From NCBI GenBank assembly GCA_002730365.1, contig PBZZ01000119.1:1-18845 (forward strand): a stretch of DNA of 18,845 nucleotides. Direction: 5' to 3'. This DNA is from Deltaproteobacteria bacterium. Its GTDB lineage: Bacteria; SAR324; NAC60-12. Under the pieces are notes generated by a model. It saw only the letters and a list, made by a program, of their open reading frames with translations. It ran no database searches and was not told the origin of the DNA. The position numbers and the translations under genes were made by a program. This document shows, piece by piece, positions 1 through 8,420 of the stretch (position 1 is its first letter; the number at the start of each line of letters is the position of its first letter).

Positions 1-990
1 CAAAAGTGCATTTATTAAGTTTGATGACAGCCATAAAATTTAACATATTTCCTCACTGTCCGATTTCAACAAGTTGAACTCAATTAAAAAACAATTTTAC
101 ATTCTAGATATCAATAAACTCATGGCAAAAAGGCAAGCAGTGAGTTATTTCACGGCTCCATAATCAAAGTCCAACGGATTATGAATCCAATGTACTAACT
201 GAGATTAACCCAGATCAATACTGGTTATTGAGGGATAACCAAGACTAAAATCTGCAAATAATCGCAAAAAGTCGTAATTCGTTTTGAGCTTTGACCTGGA
301 ATGTAGGATTCGCTTCATTGCAGAAGTCAAGTATTTGGAATGTACTGTAGTGCAAGAATGTAAGGAACGAGGGAAGAGGGGTAGCTGATTTGTGCTGCCC
401 AATGTTTCGTCTACTGCTTTGAAAGAGTTATGTTCCTATTGTTCAGTTTTAAACTGCTACCGGAAACTGCATGTTTACCTAGGTTAACATCTAGGACAAC
501 GATAAGAGCCAGGAAATTTTGAACTGACCAAAGAAGAACTGATCGAGAAGGCGTCTATCAAGTCACGCTTACTGTCTAAATCTGGTGGCTTAAAATGTTG
601 GGTGCCATAGGGAAGCGCCACTGGAGCAACGTTCACTAGGTGGGGGAGAACAATACGCCAGCCATGGTTGATTTTAGCGGCATATAGTCTGAGATCTGTG
701 CTGCGAGATTTGCGCTGCAGCACAGCTGTAGGCCCTAGTCAGCTCGGGGTGTATGGAAGATGAACTTATCGCTTTGGCCCGCACATAATTCAAGCAGATC
801 AAAATTCTGGTTCAAATGATTTGAAAATGAATAAATAAAAACAGATATATTTGAGAAATCAACGCTGCCAGAACAGACCAAAAAGTACTACGAATCAATT
901 CGTTCGCCGGAAATTATGACCACGAACATTAACAGAACTTCAAACCTGCCTAGGGGCGTATGTAGGTAATTTGCCGAATCTCATGGTTCT
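1..990. other. Gene-poor A/T-rich stretch, no supported gene
   Basis: I find no ORF here with a convincing start, ribosome binding site or recognisable family. The longest candidate, minus strand 723 to 484 (79 residues from a GTG), ends in a CPRC-like tail but matches nothing I know and has no good Shine-Dalgarno site. It may be a decayed coding fragment. Small structures are visible. CAGTTT-T-AAACTG (444-456) is a perfect 13-base palindrome. AAACTGC is directly repeated at 451-457 and 464-470. CCTAG and CTAGG (478-482 and 491-495) flank an 8-base spacer. These could be the edge of an old mobile element or chance. Confidence 0.5.
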
Positions 991-1272
991 CTACTTCGAT
1001 AGAGTGACCCCTCCAACATGAGTAGTCATTTGTTTTATGCGATTCTTGTGCTTCTCTGCGAATTCCTTGCGAGCTCCATTTCCTGTTTTTTCAATCGTTT
1101 CCTGGTCAGGATAAACTGAATTACTGATTAATGTTGTTGGACTAATTCTTGAGTTAAGAGTTAGTGTGCATTCAGGAAACATCGAATCAAAGTTTTCGAT
1201 ATAGTCAGCTAACAATGCATCAGAATCTTCTTTCGTATGTGTTTCAAGAATTGTTGTTCTGCAGATACTCAT
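991..1272 (-). CDS. Small dimeric alpha/beta-barrel (ABM-like) protein
   Basis: Encodes 93 residues starting MSICRTTILE. The ATG at 1272 is chosen over the upstream in-frame start because AAGGAG lies six bases before it. The protein reads as a short beta strand, a helix (residues 15-33, acidic), a central strand around TLTLNSR, a strand at SNSVYPDQE and a long helix (residues 56-82) before a final strand. That order fits the ferredoxin-like antibiotic-biosynthesis-monooxygenase/EthD-type dimeric barrel, whose members are small cofactor-poor oxygenases, isomerases or stress proteins. This assignment is by layout, not by a diagnostic motif. It lies 225 bases downstream of the GH172-like gene on the same strand, so it could be the last gene of that operon or independently transcribed. 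Confidence 0.6.
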   Translation of the reverse strand: MSICRTTILETHTKEDSDALLADYIENFDSMFPECTLTLNSRISPTTLISNSVYPDQETIEKTGNGARKEFAEKHKNRIKQMTTHVGGVTLSK

Positions 1273-1497
1273 AACGACTCCTTGTTGAAATGTAAGTAAG
1301 CAAATGGCAGAGCTCAGATTTGGATTACTCTTGGCAATCGAACTTATCAACCCAAAGATAGACAGAGTCAAGAAAACGAACTCGGGTATGTTCGATAATG
1401 TTGATTCACAAACAATCAAATTGCATCAGAAGTACTCCTAGAAGCATAAAATCACTTTTTCTGCCTAGGCAAGAAGAAACAAGATCACGTTTAACAT

Positions 1498-2556
1498 TTA
1501 AATTATCTCCAAATAATCCTTGTCAGGCAGCTTGGGAAATTGCTGACTGGGCAAAATTTGGTACCAGTAGGCTACTGAGGCAATGTCATCCTGCAGCGGT
1601 AAATAGCGCCGATCATTGCGCCAACCAAGGGCCTGAATAGTCACGCGCAGATCCTGCTCAAATCGTACGGGATCCGTGATGTGCCAGCGGTACATGCCAA
1701 AACGAGTTTGAGAATGATACACACCATCCGGACGCAGGATTTGAGGTAGGCCAGCATAAGCTGTGGAGAACTCTTCGTACTGCTTCGTTTCCTTGTTTTC
1801 AAAATTATAGGAACCACAGAAGTAGTCCTCGGTCCCTGTTCCACAGATTGTTGGAAACTTCTCGTCTCCATCAAGAAAAAATTTGATCTCGCCTTCACCC
1901 CACCAGCCCGAATTGTTGACTCCCCAGGCCACATAAGTACCTACATAGCGTCCCTTTCCCTGCACACCATCCAGAATCGTGTAGTCGGTTTTGTAGGGCA
2001 ACGGATTAACCCGGCGAAACTGTGCATGGAAATACCCGGCCTGTGGACTGATCTCACCGAGAGAGTAGTTGATCTGATAGTACAGTGTCATCTCCTCGTC
2101 CCCAATGTTTTCCAGCGTGATACGACATCGCCTAGCGAAAGGCATCGGCCAGTAACAGTTAAAGGCACTCCCCGGATTCACACAAACCGCCAGTGAGGAA
2201 ACCGGCGCAAACTTTCCCCAGCCACACGCAAAGAAATCTCCGACTGGACACTCCACAGCTGGATACTCCTGATCATCCCAATAAAAACGTAGGATACTGA
2301 AGCGCCAGTTGCCTGTGGGAGTCATCCAGATCTGCTCGATCGTCCCCGGCCCGTCAATCAAAGCTATCTCAAAAATCTGTCCACTTTGAATCTTAACGGA
2401 AGGGGATATTTTCCAACCTGGACCAAGATCCCTCGCGCAGTCTGCACCCGTACCCGTGGTGGCTCGTCCACCCTGACTCTTTGCACCTGTGAAATTTTCC
2501 GGACTGATAGATCTTGATTTTGAATTATCAAGAAAACTTAAATTACTCAGATTCAT
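1498..2556 (-). CDS. DUF2961 / glycoside hydrolase family 172-like protein
   Basis: 352 residues. The ATG at 2556 is preferred to the in-frame GTG at 2562 because AAGGG sits about five bases before the ATG. The protein matches DUF2961, now GH172 in carbohydrate classification, whose characterised members act on alpha-D-fructofuranosyl or alpha-D-arabinofuranosyl linkages. Family hallmarks visible here are WWGEGEIKFFLDGD (residues 218-231) and CGTGTEDYF (238-246). Glutamates E221/E223 and E243 have roughly the spacing of the family's catalytic glutamate pair, which is inference from memory. There is no signal peptide, so it should act in the cytoplasm on an imported saccharide. It lies 65 bases after the SDR gene, suggesting cotranscription. 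Specificity is unknown. Confidence 0.85.
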   Translation of the reverse strand: MNLSNLSFLDNSKSRSISPENFTGAKSQGGRATTGTGADCARDLGPGWKISPSVKIQSGQIFEIALIDGPGTIEQIWMTPTGNWRFSILRFYWDDQEYPAVECPVGDFFACGWGKFAPVSSLAVCVNPGSAFNCYWPMPFARRCRITLENIGDEEMTLYYQINYSLGEISPQAGYFHAQFRRVNPLPYKTDYTILDGVQGKGRYVGTYVAWGVNNSGWWGEGEIKFFLDGDEKFPTICGTGTEDYFCGSYNFENKETKQYEEFSTAYAGLPQILRPDGVYHSQTRFGMYRWHITDPVRFEQDLRVTIQALGWRNDRRYLPLQDDIASVAYWYQILPSQQFPKLPDKDYLEII

Positions 2557-2621
2557 AAACACCCTTTGTCTGATTTATGCTCCTCACACTCGCGTCTTAC
2601 GTCCTGCAGAAACCGCTGTTG

Positions 2622-3407
2622 CTACTCTCCAGTGATGTCTTTGATCATCCGGAAGTTTCCAGCGGTCAAACCGCCATCGACATTCAAGGAAGCCCCGTTG
2701 ATGAAACTCGCTTCATCCGCACTGAGGAAAGCAACGGCAGCAGCAATGTCTTCAGGTCGACCAACTCGACCAACTGGATACCATCCCTTAACCAACTCAA
2801 AAACCTCTGGTCGTGAATCCTTACGGGTTTGCCAAACCGGTGTTTCGATTGTGCCTGGTAACACTACATTGGCACGAATGCCTTTTGGACCATATTCAAT
2901 TGCCAAGGTCTGTGTGAAGGAGATCACCCCAGCTTTGGCTGCGCTGTAAGCAGGATTCCCGAAAGACTGTGCACCATTGACCGAAGAAATATTGGTAATC
3001 GCACCTTTGCCCTGGGCTTCCATATCTGGCAGGAAGAGACGGGTCAACATGTAATGGCCGGTCAGATTCAGGGCAATATCCTGGTTCCAGTTTTCCAACG
3101 TAGTCATCGCGTAGTTCTCAGCAAAGGCTGCCCCCGCATTATTGACCAGCACGTCAATGGTACCAAAGAACAGGGTCGCTTCCTTGTGAACTTTCTCAAC
3201 ATCAGCCTCACTGGTGATATCAGCCTGAACGAAGAGCACCTTGGTATTCTGTAGCTTCAGCTCTTGCTCGACGGACTGACCTCCCTTGAGATCCTTATCA
3301 ATCAGTATGATGTTGGCTCCTTCAGCGGCCAACCTTAGACAGATTGCGTGGCCAATCCCAGAACCTCCTCCACTGATAAGCACGTTCTTTCCTGCATATC
3401 GCTGCAT
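2622..3407 (-). CDS. Short-chain dehydrogenase/reductase (SDR), probably NAD-dependent
   Basis: 261 residues, the usual length of a classical SDR. The cofactor loop GGGSGIG is at residues 13-19, NNAG at 89-92, the structural Asn at 114, the catalytic Ser at 141/142, Tyr154 and Lys158 (YSAAK), and a C-terminal NVDGG at 242-246. Asp37 at the end of the second strand (ILIDKD) favours NAD(H) over NADP(H). The start is ATG with a purine-rich GGGAAGG immediately upstream. The enzyme presumably oxidises or reduces a hydroxyl of the sugar or hydroxy-acid handled by the cluster; the substrate cannot be inferred. It lies 48 bases after the TIM-barrel gene. A related but broken SDR is found at 13239-13717. 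Confidence 0.93.
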   Translation of the reverse strand: MQRYAGKNVLISGGGSGIGHAICLRLAAEGANIILIDKDLKGGQSVEQELKLQNTKVLFVQADITSEADVEKVHKEATLFFGTIDVLVNNAGAAFAENYAMTTLENWNQDIALNLTGHYMLTRLFLPDMEAQGKGAITNISSVNGAQSFGNPAYSAAKAGVISFTQTLAIEYGPKGIRANVVLPGTIETPVWQTRKDSRPEVFELVKGWYPVGRVGRPEDIAAAVAFLSADEASFINGASLNVDGGLTAGNFRMIKDITGE

Positions 3408-3455
3408 ACCTTCCCTTTCTTATCGACAGGTGAATCAATATTCCATCGAGATGAG

Positions 3456-4631
3456 TCAATCCAACAAAGCAAAGGCTTTCTGAGCCCAGAGCAGGTTGGG
3501 TTCTGGTAGAAAACCATAATTGTAGAAGCTGATCCCACACGGTTGAAGCGTCTTGAGTTGTTCGACCGCGCTGAGTAGTTGGGACTTGCTATCCAAATCG
3601 GGGGGAGCAGGGCGCAGGATGAAGTTCAGGGGAACCTCATCGCCCACACGGCGTCGCACATCCCAGGAGTCCATGAAGATTTCGTCGGCTCCATTCTGAT
3701 ACGCACAGGAATCAACCCCATCAAAGAGCTCCGATAGTTTCGTCAATCCAGTTCCCTCCACCCAGCAACCTGCTGTGGGGCGTTGTACTGTGGGGATCAG
3801 GTTCAGGCGTACATGCTTTGGCAGCACATCTCGAACCGACTTGATCAACTCAGAAACAATCTGCTCCTGAGCCCGGAGATAGGCCATCAGATCAGGCTCC
3901 TGAATCAAGTCTGCAAGGAACCAGTGCATCGCCATCGAATCCTTCGGGTAGACTCCAGAAGCAAAAAACTGATTCAGACGTCCCACGACCCAATTCTGCA
4001 GACTGTCAGCATGCACCCCGAAGGAAATAGCTTTATGCTTGGTATCAGCTGAGAAGCAAAGCGCCAACAGAGCCTGTGCCTGAAAGTCCAGTGGAACAAA
4101 ACCAAACTCATGGTGATAGCCATGCCAGAAAGGTAGGTAGCCTGGGGTCTCCAAGGTAATGCACTCTACGCTCTCGATCGATGCCAAGTCCTGACACAGC
4201 GCCCGCACATAATGCTGTACTTCGTCATTGGCCGGGCAGAGATTGTAGATGTAGGGATCCCCAAAAGCATTCCTGACACAAAGTTCCGGATGCTCCAATC
4301 CCTGCGGACTGTTATGGGTACAGACGGTCCAGGCCTTGAGTCGCAAATCCTTGTTGTACTTTGGCCAATCTCTGAAGAAATCGTACTGATCTAAGACCGG
4401 ATTCCGCTTGGGCTGAATACTTCTGTAGAGTTGCCGATTCGGTTCAAAATAGACCGTCCCATCCACAGGAAAGTAGATTTTCTGCTTGGCCCGGGGACGG
4501 GTAAACTTACCGGCGTGATAGCTGGAAGCCAGACAAACCGTATTAGCCCCAAGCTCTTGAATCTTCGCCAGCGCTGACTTGGGGCCTTCCTCTGCTAGAT
4601 CCCAAGCATAGACAAAAAAACCTTTCTCCAT
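3456..4631 (-). CDS. TIM-barrel protein of unknown function
   Basis: 391 residues. The ATG at 4631 has AAGGAG six bases upstream; the in-frame TTG at 4637 is therefore not the likely start. I do not recognise a named function. The sequence resembles hypothetical proteins with a glycosidase-like (beta/alpha)8 fold. It begins with strand-helix units FFVYAWDL and ANTVCLASSYHAG, and has HNSPQGLEHPEL near residues 108-119, LCPANDEVQHYV, a strand ending ITLETPGYLPFWHGYHHEFG, and FGVHADSL later. The conserved-looking acidic, His and aromatic residues at strand ends suggest a carbohydrate or sugar-acid pocket. It has no signal peptide. The 14-base gap to the amidohydrolase gene indicates translational linkage and a shared pathway. 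Confidence 0.75.
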   Translation of the reverse strand: MEKGFFVYAWDLAEEGPKSALAKIQELGANTVCLASSYHAGKFTRPRAKQKIYFPVDGTVYFEPNRQLYRSIQPKRNPVLDQYDFFRDWPKYNKDLRLKAWTVCTHNSPQGLEHPELCVRNAFGDPYIYNLCPANDEVQHYVRALCQDLASIESVECITLETPGYLPFWHGYHHEFGFVPLDFQAQALLALCFSADTKHKAISFGVHADSLQNWVVGRLNQFFASGVYPKDSMAMHWFLADLIQEPDLMAYLRAQEQIVSELIKSVRDVLPKHVRLNLIPTVQRPTAGCWVEGTGLTKLSELFDGVDSCAYQNGADEIFMDSWDVRRRVGDEVPLNFILRPAPPDLDSKSQLLSAVEQLKTLQPCGISFYNYGFLPEPNLLWAQKAFALLD

Positions 4632-4645
4632 CCTCAACTCCTTGG

Positions 4646-5791
4646 TTATCTCCAGATTTTTCCTTTGACCACCATTTTTTCTGCGATCATACGCTTGTCA
4701 CCAAGCAACAGTTCCTTCTTGACATCATAGTACTCAAAGCGTCCCTCCTCAATTCTCAGCACCGCTGCATCTCCAGGGCTGCCCACCTGCAAGTTGCCCA
4801 GATCTGGTCGTTGAATTGCCTCTGCGGGACGAGTGGTGGAAGCCCGAATCACGTCCATCAGAGGCATACCCAGGCAGAGAAACTTGGACATCGTCACAAG
4901 AATATCAAAGGCGGGACCGTCGACACTCATCAGGTGTACGTCGCTGCTGATCGTGTCCGGTAGGAAATCCTGCTCCAGCATCTTTCGGCTCACCTGGAAG
5001 GAGAGTGAACCCCCACCATGACCCAAGTCAAAGATGATTCCCCGCTCTCGGGCCTGAGTGACCGCTTCCCGAATGCTACCGTTGCCATAGAGTGGGGCAT
5101 TGGGGAATGGACGGAAACAGTGAGTCAGCACATCCCCGGGGCGCAGGTAGTTCAAAACATCATCCCGATCCGGTGGAGGAAAATCTACATGGGTCATCAA
5201 CGGCAAACCCGTCTCCTCACCAACCTCCCGGGCGATTTGGAGTGGCGTCATACCAGCGCTGCCACTTGCGTAGCGTCCAATCCGCACCTTGATCCCAACG
5301 ATGCTATCCCGGTACTTCTCAATGGCTTCCAGGCACTCGTCAGTATCGAGTAAGCGGATATCTTCACACTCTGGGAAGAGGTTCGCTTTCTTCTTGCTGA
5401 AACCACAAATGCCCGCAAAAGAGATGTTGATGAATCCAAGGATACGAAGATCGGTGTTGTCAGCAATGAAGTGTTTGAGTCCACCAAAATTACCAGCCCC
5501 AGCACTGCCGGCATCAATGAAAGTGGTTGTAGCGCTACGCCCGGCAATGTCCTCCGCGTTTACCCCAAGACCCGTGGCGCCCCAGTAGACATGAGTGTGG
5601 AGATCGATCAACCCTGGGCAAACGATGCAGCCCGAAACATCCTGAACCTCCTTGGCCTCAACCAGACTGTTGCTGTCCAGAATCGCAGAGATCTTGCCAT
5701 CCGTGAAAGCAACATCCTTATGTGAATCCAAGCCCACACTGGGGTCCATCACTCGTCCACCTTTGAGGAGGAGATCTACTTTGCCTGTCAT
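4646..5791 (-). CDS. COG3964-type amidohydrolase/deacetylase (dihydroorotase-like)
   Basis: 381 residues, amidohydrolase superfamily. Metal-site residues visible are the HTH pair (H65, H67), the likely carboxylated lysine K168 in GIKVRIG, H201 (MTHVDFPPP), H224 (LTHCF) and D284 (SSDVH). The start has only a weak Shine-Dalgarno site. The pattern fits the COG3964 group, often mislabelled dihydroorotase. From memory, characterised members (Agrobacterium Atu3266 and relatives) hydrolyse acetyl-(R)-mandelate and related alpha-acetylated carboxylates, including N-acetyl-D-amino acids. A true pyrimidine-pathway dihydroorotase is unlikely, because all neighbours are catabolic. It lies 18 bases after the AstE/AspA-like gene and 14 before the TIM-barrel gene, so it is almost certainly in one operon with them. 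Confidence 0.85.
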   Translation of the reverse strand: MTGKVDLLLKGGRVMDPSVGLDSHKDVAFTDGKISAILDSNSLVEAKEVQDVSGCIVCPGLIDLHTHVYWGATGLGVNAEDIAGRSATTTFIDAGSAGAGNFGGLKHFIADNTDLRILGFINISFAGICGFSKKKANLFPECEDIRLLDTDECLEAIEKYRDSIVGIKVRIGRYASGSAGMTPLQIAREVGEETGLPLMTHVDFPPPDRDDVLNYLRPGDVLTHCFRPFPNAPLYGNGSIREAVTQARERGIIFDLGHGGGSLSFQVSRKMLEQDFLPDTISSDVHLMSVDGPAFDILVTMSKFLCLGMPLMDVIRASTTRPAEAIQRPDLGNLQVGSPGDAAVLRIEEGRFEYYDVKKELLLGDKRMIAEKMVVKGKIWR

Positions 5792-5809
5792 TCGTTTTCT
5801 CGCTTGAAA

Positions 5810-6829
5810 TTAACCTTCAAATTCCACGGCAATCACTGCACAGCAATTGCCCTTCACCACTTTCCCAATCATTCGTAACCCATAGAGAATCCCATCTGTT
5901 TCGTAGCACATCACTCTTGGTGGTTCAAAAGGGTTGACCAAGCTGTGCACCAGCCCTGCTTCCTGGCCGGCAGCGACCTGCTGTCCCAGTTCGTGAAAGA
6001 GTTCAAATACTCCTTCCATTGGCGCAAAGACAAAGCTCTTGGCTCCTGGCAGCGGCAAGATTTTCTCCTCCACGCCTGTCGACCACTGATGATAACCTGG
6101 TATAATTCCCAGATGACCCATCATGTTCTGCACTCCACGCTTACAGATGGAGAGCGCATCGCTGCGTACAATTCCTCCACCGGCCATCTCGGTACCGACT
6201 GTGGTCAATCCAGCTCGAACTGCCGCGGCACCGGCAGTTCTTGGATCTCCAAGATTATCGATAACGACGGTGTAAGGAGCAGCAAAGACTCTAGCCAGCG
6301 CAATGTTGCGCTCCATGTGCTCTTTTTCTAGTGCCGGTTGGACTATCGCACTAGGCAAGAGATGTAGCGAACTTCCTCCGGAGTGTAGGTCTGCGTAAGC
6401 ATCTGCAACAGGGAAGAGGTGATCGTTGAGATAGAAGGAGATCTGCTCAGTAATCGACCCATAGGGATCGCCAGGAAAGGTTCGATTCAAATTCAACCCA
6501 TCCAATGGAGATACTCGTTGTCCTGCCTGTGTCGCAGAGTTGTTCAGGGTTGGGATCAGGATCAATCTGCCTGAAATACGGGCTGGATCCAAATCTCTGG
6601 CCAGCTCCGAGATGGTGACGGGCCCCTCGTACTCATCCCCATGATTGCCTCCGGTCAGGATCAAGGTAGAGCCAGTACCATTTTTAATTACGGCAATCGG
6701 TACCTGCTGAACTCCCCAGGCATCGTTGTTCGGCGACTGAGGGATGTTAATATGCCCAAACTGTTTGCCGTCTCTCTCCAGATCCACCGTGAGGAAGGTG
6801 GAGGAGCGATGAGCTGACTGCATGTTCAT
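5810..6829 (-). CDS. Succinylglutamate desuccinylase/aspartoacylase-family deacylase (DoeB-like)
   Basis: 339 residues from the ATG at 6829, chosen because GGGGA lies about six bases upstream; a TTG at 6859 would add ten residues. This is a zinc carboxypeptidase-fold amide hydrolase of the AstE/AspA family. Numbering from the ATG: GGNHGDEYEG at 60-69 supplies H63 and E66, NLNR at 112-115 supplies a substrate arginine, and DLHSGG supplies the third zinc ligand H149. E214 in GTEMAGGG is a candidate catalytic acid. The sequence reminds me of DoeB, the N-alpha-acetyl-diaminobutyrate deacetylase of ectoine breakdown, but no ectoine hydrolase or other doe gene is nearby, so I do not assign that role. 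As first gene of the minus-strand operon it probably removes an acyl group from an imported N-acyl amino acid. Confidence 0.87.
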   Translation of the reverse strand: MNMQSAHRSSTFLTVDLERDGKQFGHINIPQSPNNDAWGVQQVPIAVIKNGTGSTLILTGGNHGDEYEGPVTISELARDLDPARISGRLILIPTLNNSATQAGQRVSPLDGLNLNRTFPGDPYGSITEQISFYLNDHLFPVADAYADLHSGGSSLHLLPSAIVQPALEKEHMERNIALARVFAAPYTVVIDNLGDPRTAGAAAVRAGLTTVGTEMAGGGIVRSDALSICKRGVQNMMGHLGIIPGYHQWSTGVEEKILPLPGAKSFVFAPMEGVFELFHELGQQVAAGQEAGLVHSLVNPFEPPRVMCYETDGILYGLRMIGKVVKGNCCAVIAVEFEG

Positions 6830-6911
6830 GTGGTTCCCCAAAAATTTACAAGAATCCAAACCTTGGTTCTGCTCCTCATCTTCTCGAATGTGCGTACCAT
6901 TTTCTTTATCC

Positions 6912-6922
6912 GCAACGTTTGC
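6912..6922. promoter_or_regulatory. Candidate operator GCAA-N3-TTGC
   Basis: The 11-base inverted repeat GCAA-CGT-TTGC lies about 85 bases upstream of the first minus-strand gene. GCAA/TTGC half-sites around a CG-containing centre resemble LacI/GntR-type operators. It is short enough to be chance, and no regulator is present to pair with it. Confidence 0.25.
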
Positions 6923-6945
6923 AAGATTTTTGGTTCGATTCTTTA

Positions 6946-6957
6946 CACAATTTTGTG
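6946..6957. promoter_or_regulatory. Candidate operator CACAA-TT-TTGTG
   Basis: A perfect 5-base inverted repeat (CACAA and TTGTG around TT) sits in the middle of the divergent spacer, about 120 bases upstream of the minus operon. The half-sites are those expected of many dimeric regulators. A tandem TGCATC doublet follows immediately (6959-6970). This is suggestive only. Confidence 0.3.
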
Positions 6958-7226
6958 CTGCATCTGCATCATTCTTTTTTGTTGAATTGAAGATGAATCT
7001 GAAAAGTGCTCAAAAAGCAATAGATGGTTAATAGAAAAAAGTATTTAATTCGGCTAGAAATGATCACAAAAATCATCGTACAGTCGAACGTGTCTCAATC
7101 GTTCAGTTCACCCCTAGAAAGGGATGATCCATGCTGACGATTTTTCAGGTCTTTGTTGTTTGTTGAAGGCTGCAAAAATACTTGTTTTAGCCGTCTTTCC
7201 AAAAGCATTCAGGGAAAAGGAGTGGA

Positions 7227-8420
7227 ATGAAGATCACGGATCTAAAGTGCGCACTGATTGGCAAAAATCCCATTATACGGATTGTAACCGATGAAGGGAT
7301 CTCAGGCTACGGAGAAGCTGAACAGTACAAGCCTTATTTGAAACCATGGGTTCTTCAATTTCGAGAAGCCCTGATTGGGGGAGACCCAACGGATGTCGAA
7401 CGCTGCATGCTGAAGATCCGACAACGCGGTTCGTTCAAACCCTATGGGGCACCGATCTCTATCATTGAGCACGCGCTCTGGGATATTGCAGGGAAAGCGG
7501 CTGGAGTTCCTGTCTACAAATTGCTCGGTGGCAAGGTCCGGGATCAGGTGCGCACCTACAATGGTTCAATTCGTCGACCGATGGAAGAGTGGACTCCGGA
7601 AGCAATGGCAGAGAACTGTCGGTGGATGAAAACCCTGCCCGAGGGCTTTGATATCGTTAAGCAGGGAATCGCCTTCCATTCACCAATGAAGAAGCTCGAT
7701 CGTTTCTTCTACGGACAGGCAGCGCATAGTCCTTTCCACGGACAAATGGATCAGGGTGTCTTGACGGAACGTGGGCTCGCATTGCTAGTCGACTGCGTAG
7801 CCGCTATGAAAGAAGTACTCGGTGATGAAGTAGGACTCGCCCTCGACTGTGGTCCCGGATGGATGCCTGCAGATGCGTTACGCTTTGCCAGAGCTGTTGA
7901 ACCCTACAACCTGATGTGGCTGGAGGACATGCTCACAGGGGATTACGTTCCCTATGTGAATGCCGACGTATATCGGGACCTGACCCAATCTACCTCCACC
8001 CCAATTCACACAGGTGAACAGATCTATCTGCGCCAGAACTTCAAGGATCTGATCGAGAGTCATGCGGTCAATGTTGTGGGGCCCGATCCAGCAGATGTCG
8101 GTGGAATCGCTGAGTTGAAGTGGATTGCCGAATACGCCTACCTGCACGGCATCCTGATGGCACCCCATGGGACTGGCAACGGCGTCTTAGGACTGGCGGC
8201 GCTGATTCAAGTCTGTGCTACCTTGCCCGCAAACTTCATTGCCTTTGAATACCCAACAGGACATGATCCCTGGTGGTATGAGATCGTGGAAGGTCTGCCC
8301 AATTCCATCGTAAAGAACTCCATGATTGACGTGATCGAGCGACCGGGCATGGGCGTTGACCTGATTCCAGAGGCAGCTGCACAATATCTGGCTCCAGAAG
8401 ACGTCGGCTTCTTCGATTGA
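7227..8420 (+). CDS. Mandelate racemase/muconate lactonizing enzyme family protein (acid-sugar dehydratase-like), copy 1
   Basis: 397 residues with AAGGAG four bases before the ATG. Enolase-superfamily layout: an N-terminal capping domain (about 1-110), then a (beta/alpha)7beta barrel. Mg ligands are D207 (LALDCG), E233 (WLEDM) and E264 (HTGEQIY). Candidate acid/base residues are K145 (IVKQG) on strand 2, D287 in the PDPADVGG loop and H314 (MAPHGTG), the Asp-His dyad of the mandelate racemase subgroup. About 30 extra residues (151-180) between strands 2 and 3 carry several His and aromatics and may shape the pocket. Members usually abstract the alpha proton of a polyhydroxy acid, most often causing dehydration to a 2-keto-3-deoxy acid. 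It is the first gene of the plus operon; the substrate is unknown. Confidence 0.9.
   Translation: MKITDLKCALIGKNPIIRIVTDEGISGYGEAEQYKPYLKPWVLQFREALIGGDPTDVERCMLKIRQRGSFKPYGAPISIIEHALWDIAGKAAGVPVYKLLGGKVRDQVRTYNGSIRRPMEEWTPEAMAENCRWMKTLPEGFDIVKQGIAFHSPMKKLDRFFYGQAAHSPFHGQMDQGVLTERGLALLVDCVAAMKEVLGDEVGLALDCGPGWMPADALRFARAVEPYNLMWLEDMLTGDYVPYVNADVYRDLTQSTSTPIHTGEQIYLRQNFKDLIESHAVNVVGPDPADVGGIAELKWIAEYAYLHGILMAPHGTGNGVLGLAALIQVCATLPANFIAFEYPTGHDPWWYEIVEGLPNSIVKNSMIDVIERPGMGVDLIPEAAAQYLAPEDVGFFD

Larger units (their letters stand above)
6830..7226. promoter_or_regulatory. Divergent intergenic control region
   Basis: These 397 bases separate the minus-strand and plus-strand catabolic operons, so promoters must fire in both directions from here. 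The stretch is A/T-rich and has no convincing ORF. I see no consensus sigma-70 promoter. On the plus strand, a TTGTTT box followed 15-16 bases later by an AATACT-like hexamer around 7157-7184 is a weak candidate. The plus-strand Shine-Dalgarno site AAGGAG lies directly before the ATG at 7227. Several short inverted repeats (6912-6922, 6946-6957, and ATGAT/ATCAT around 7060-7076) are possible operator half-sites. No regulator gene is encoded in the window. Confidence 0.6.

Noticed and set aside
484..723. Minus-strand 79-residue frame with a CPRC end
   Set aside because: GTG start with no clear Shine-Dalgarno site and no recognised family; too weak to call a gene.
5018..5353. Plus-strand 111-residue frame
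   Set aside because: Lies wholly inside the well-supported amidohydrolase gene on the other strand; low-complexity antisense translation.
5810..6829. Assignment as DoeB of ectoine degradation
   Set aside because: Sequence style is similar, but no ectoine hydrolase or other doe gene is nearby, so only the family is called.
6931..6942. GGTTCGATTC, like a tRNA T-loop
   Set aside because: The flanking bases do not form a T-stem, and no acceptor, D or anticodon arms fit around it.
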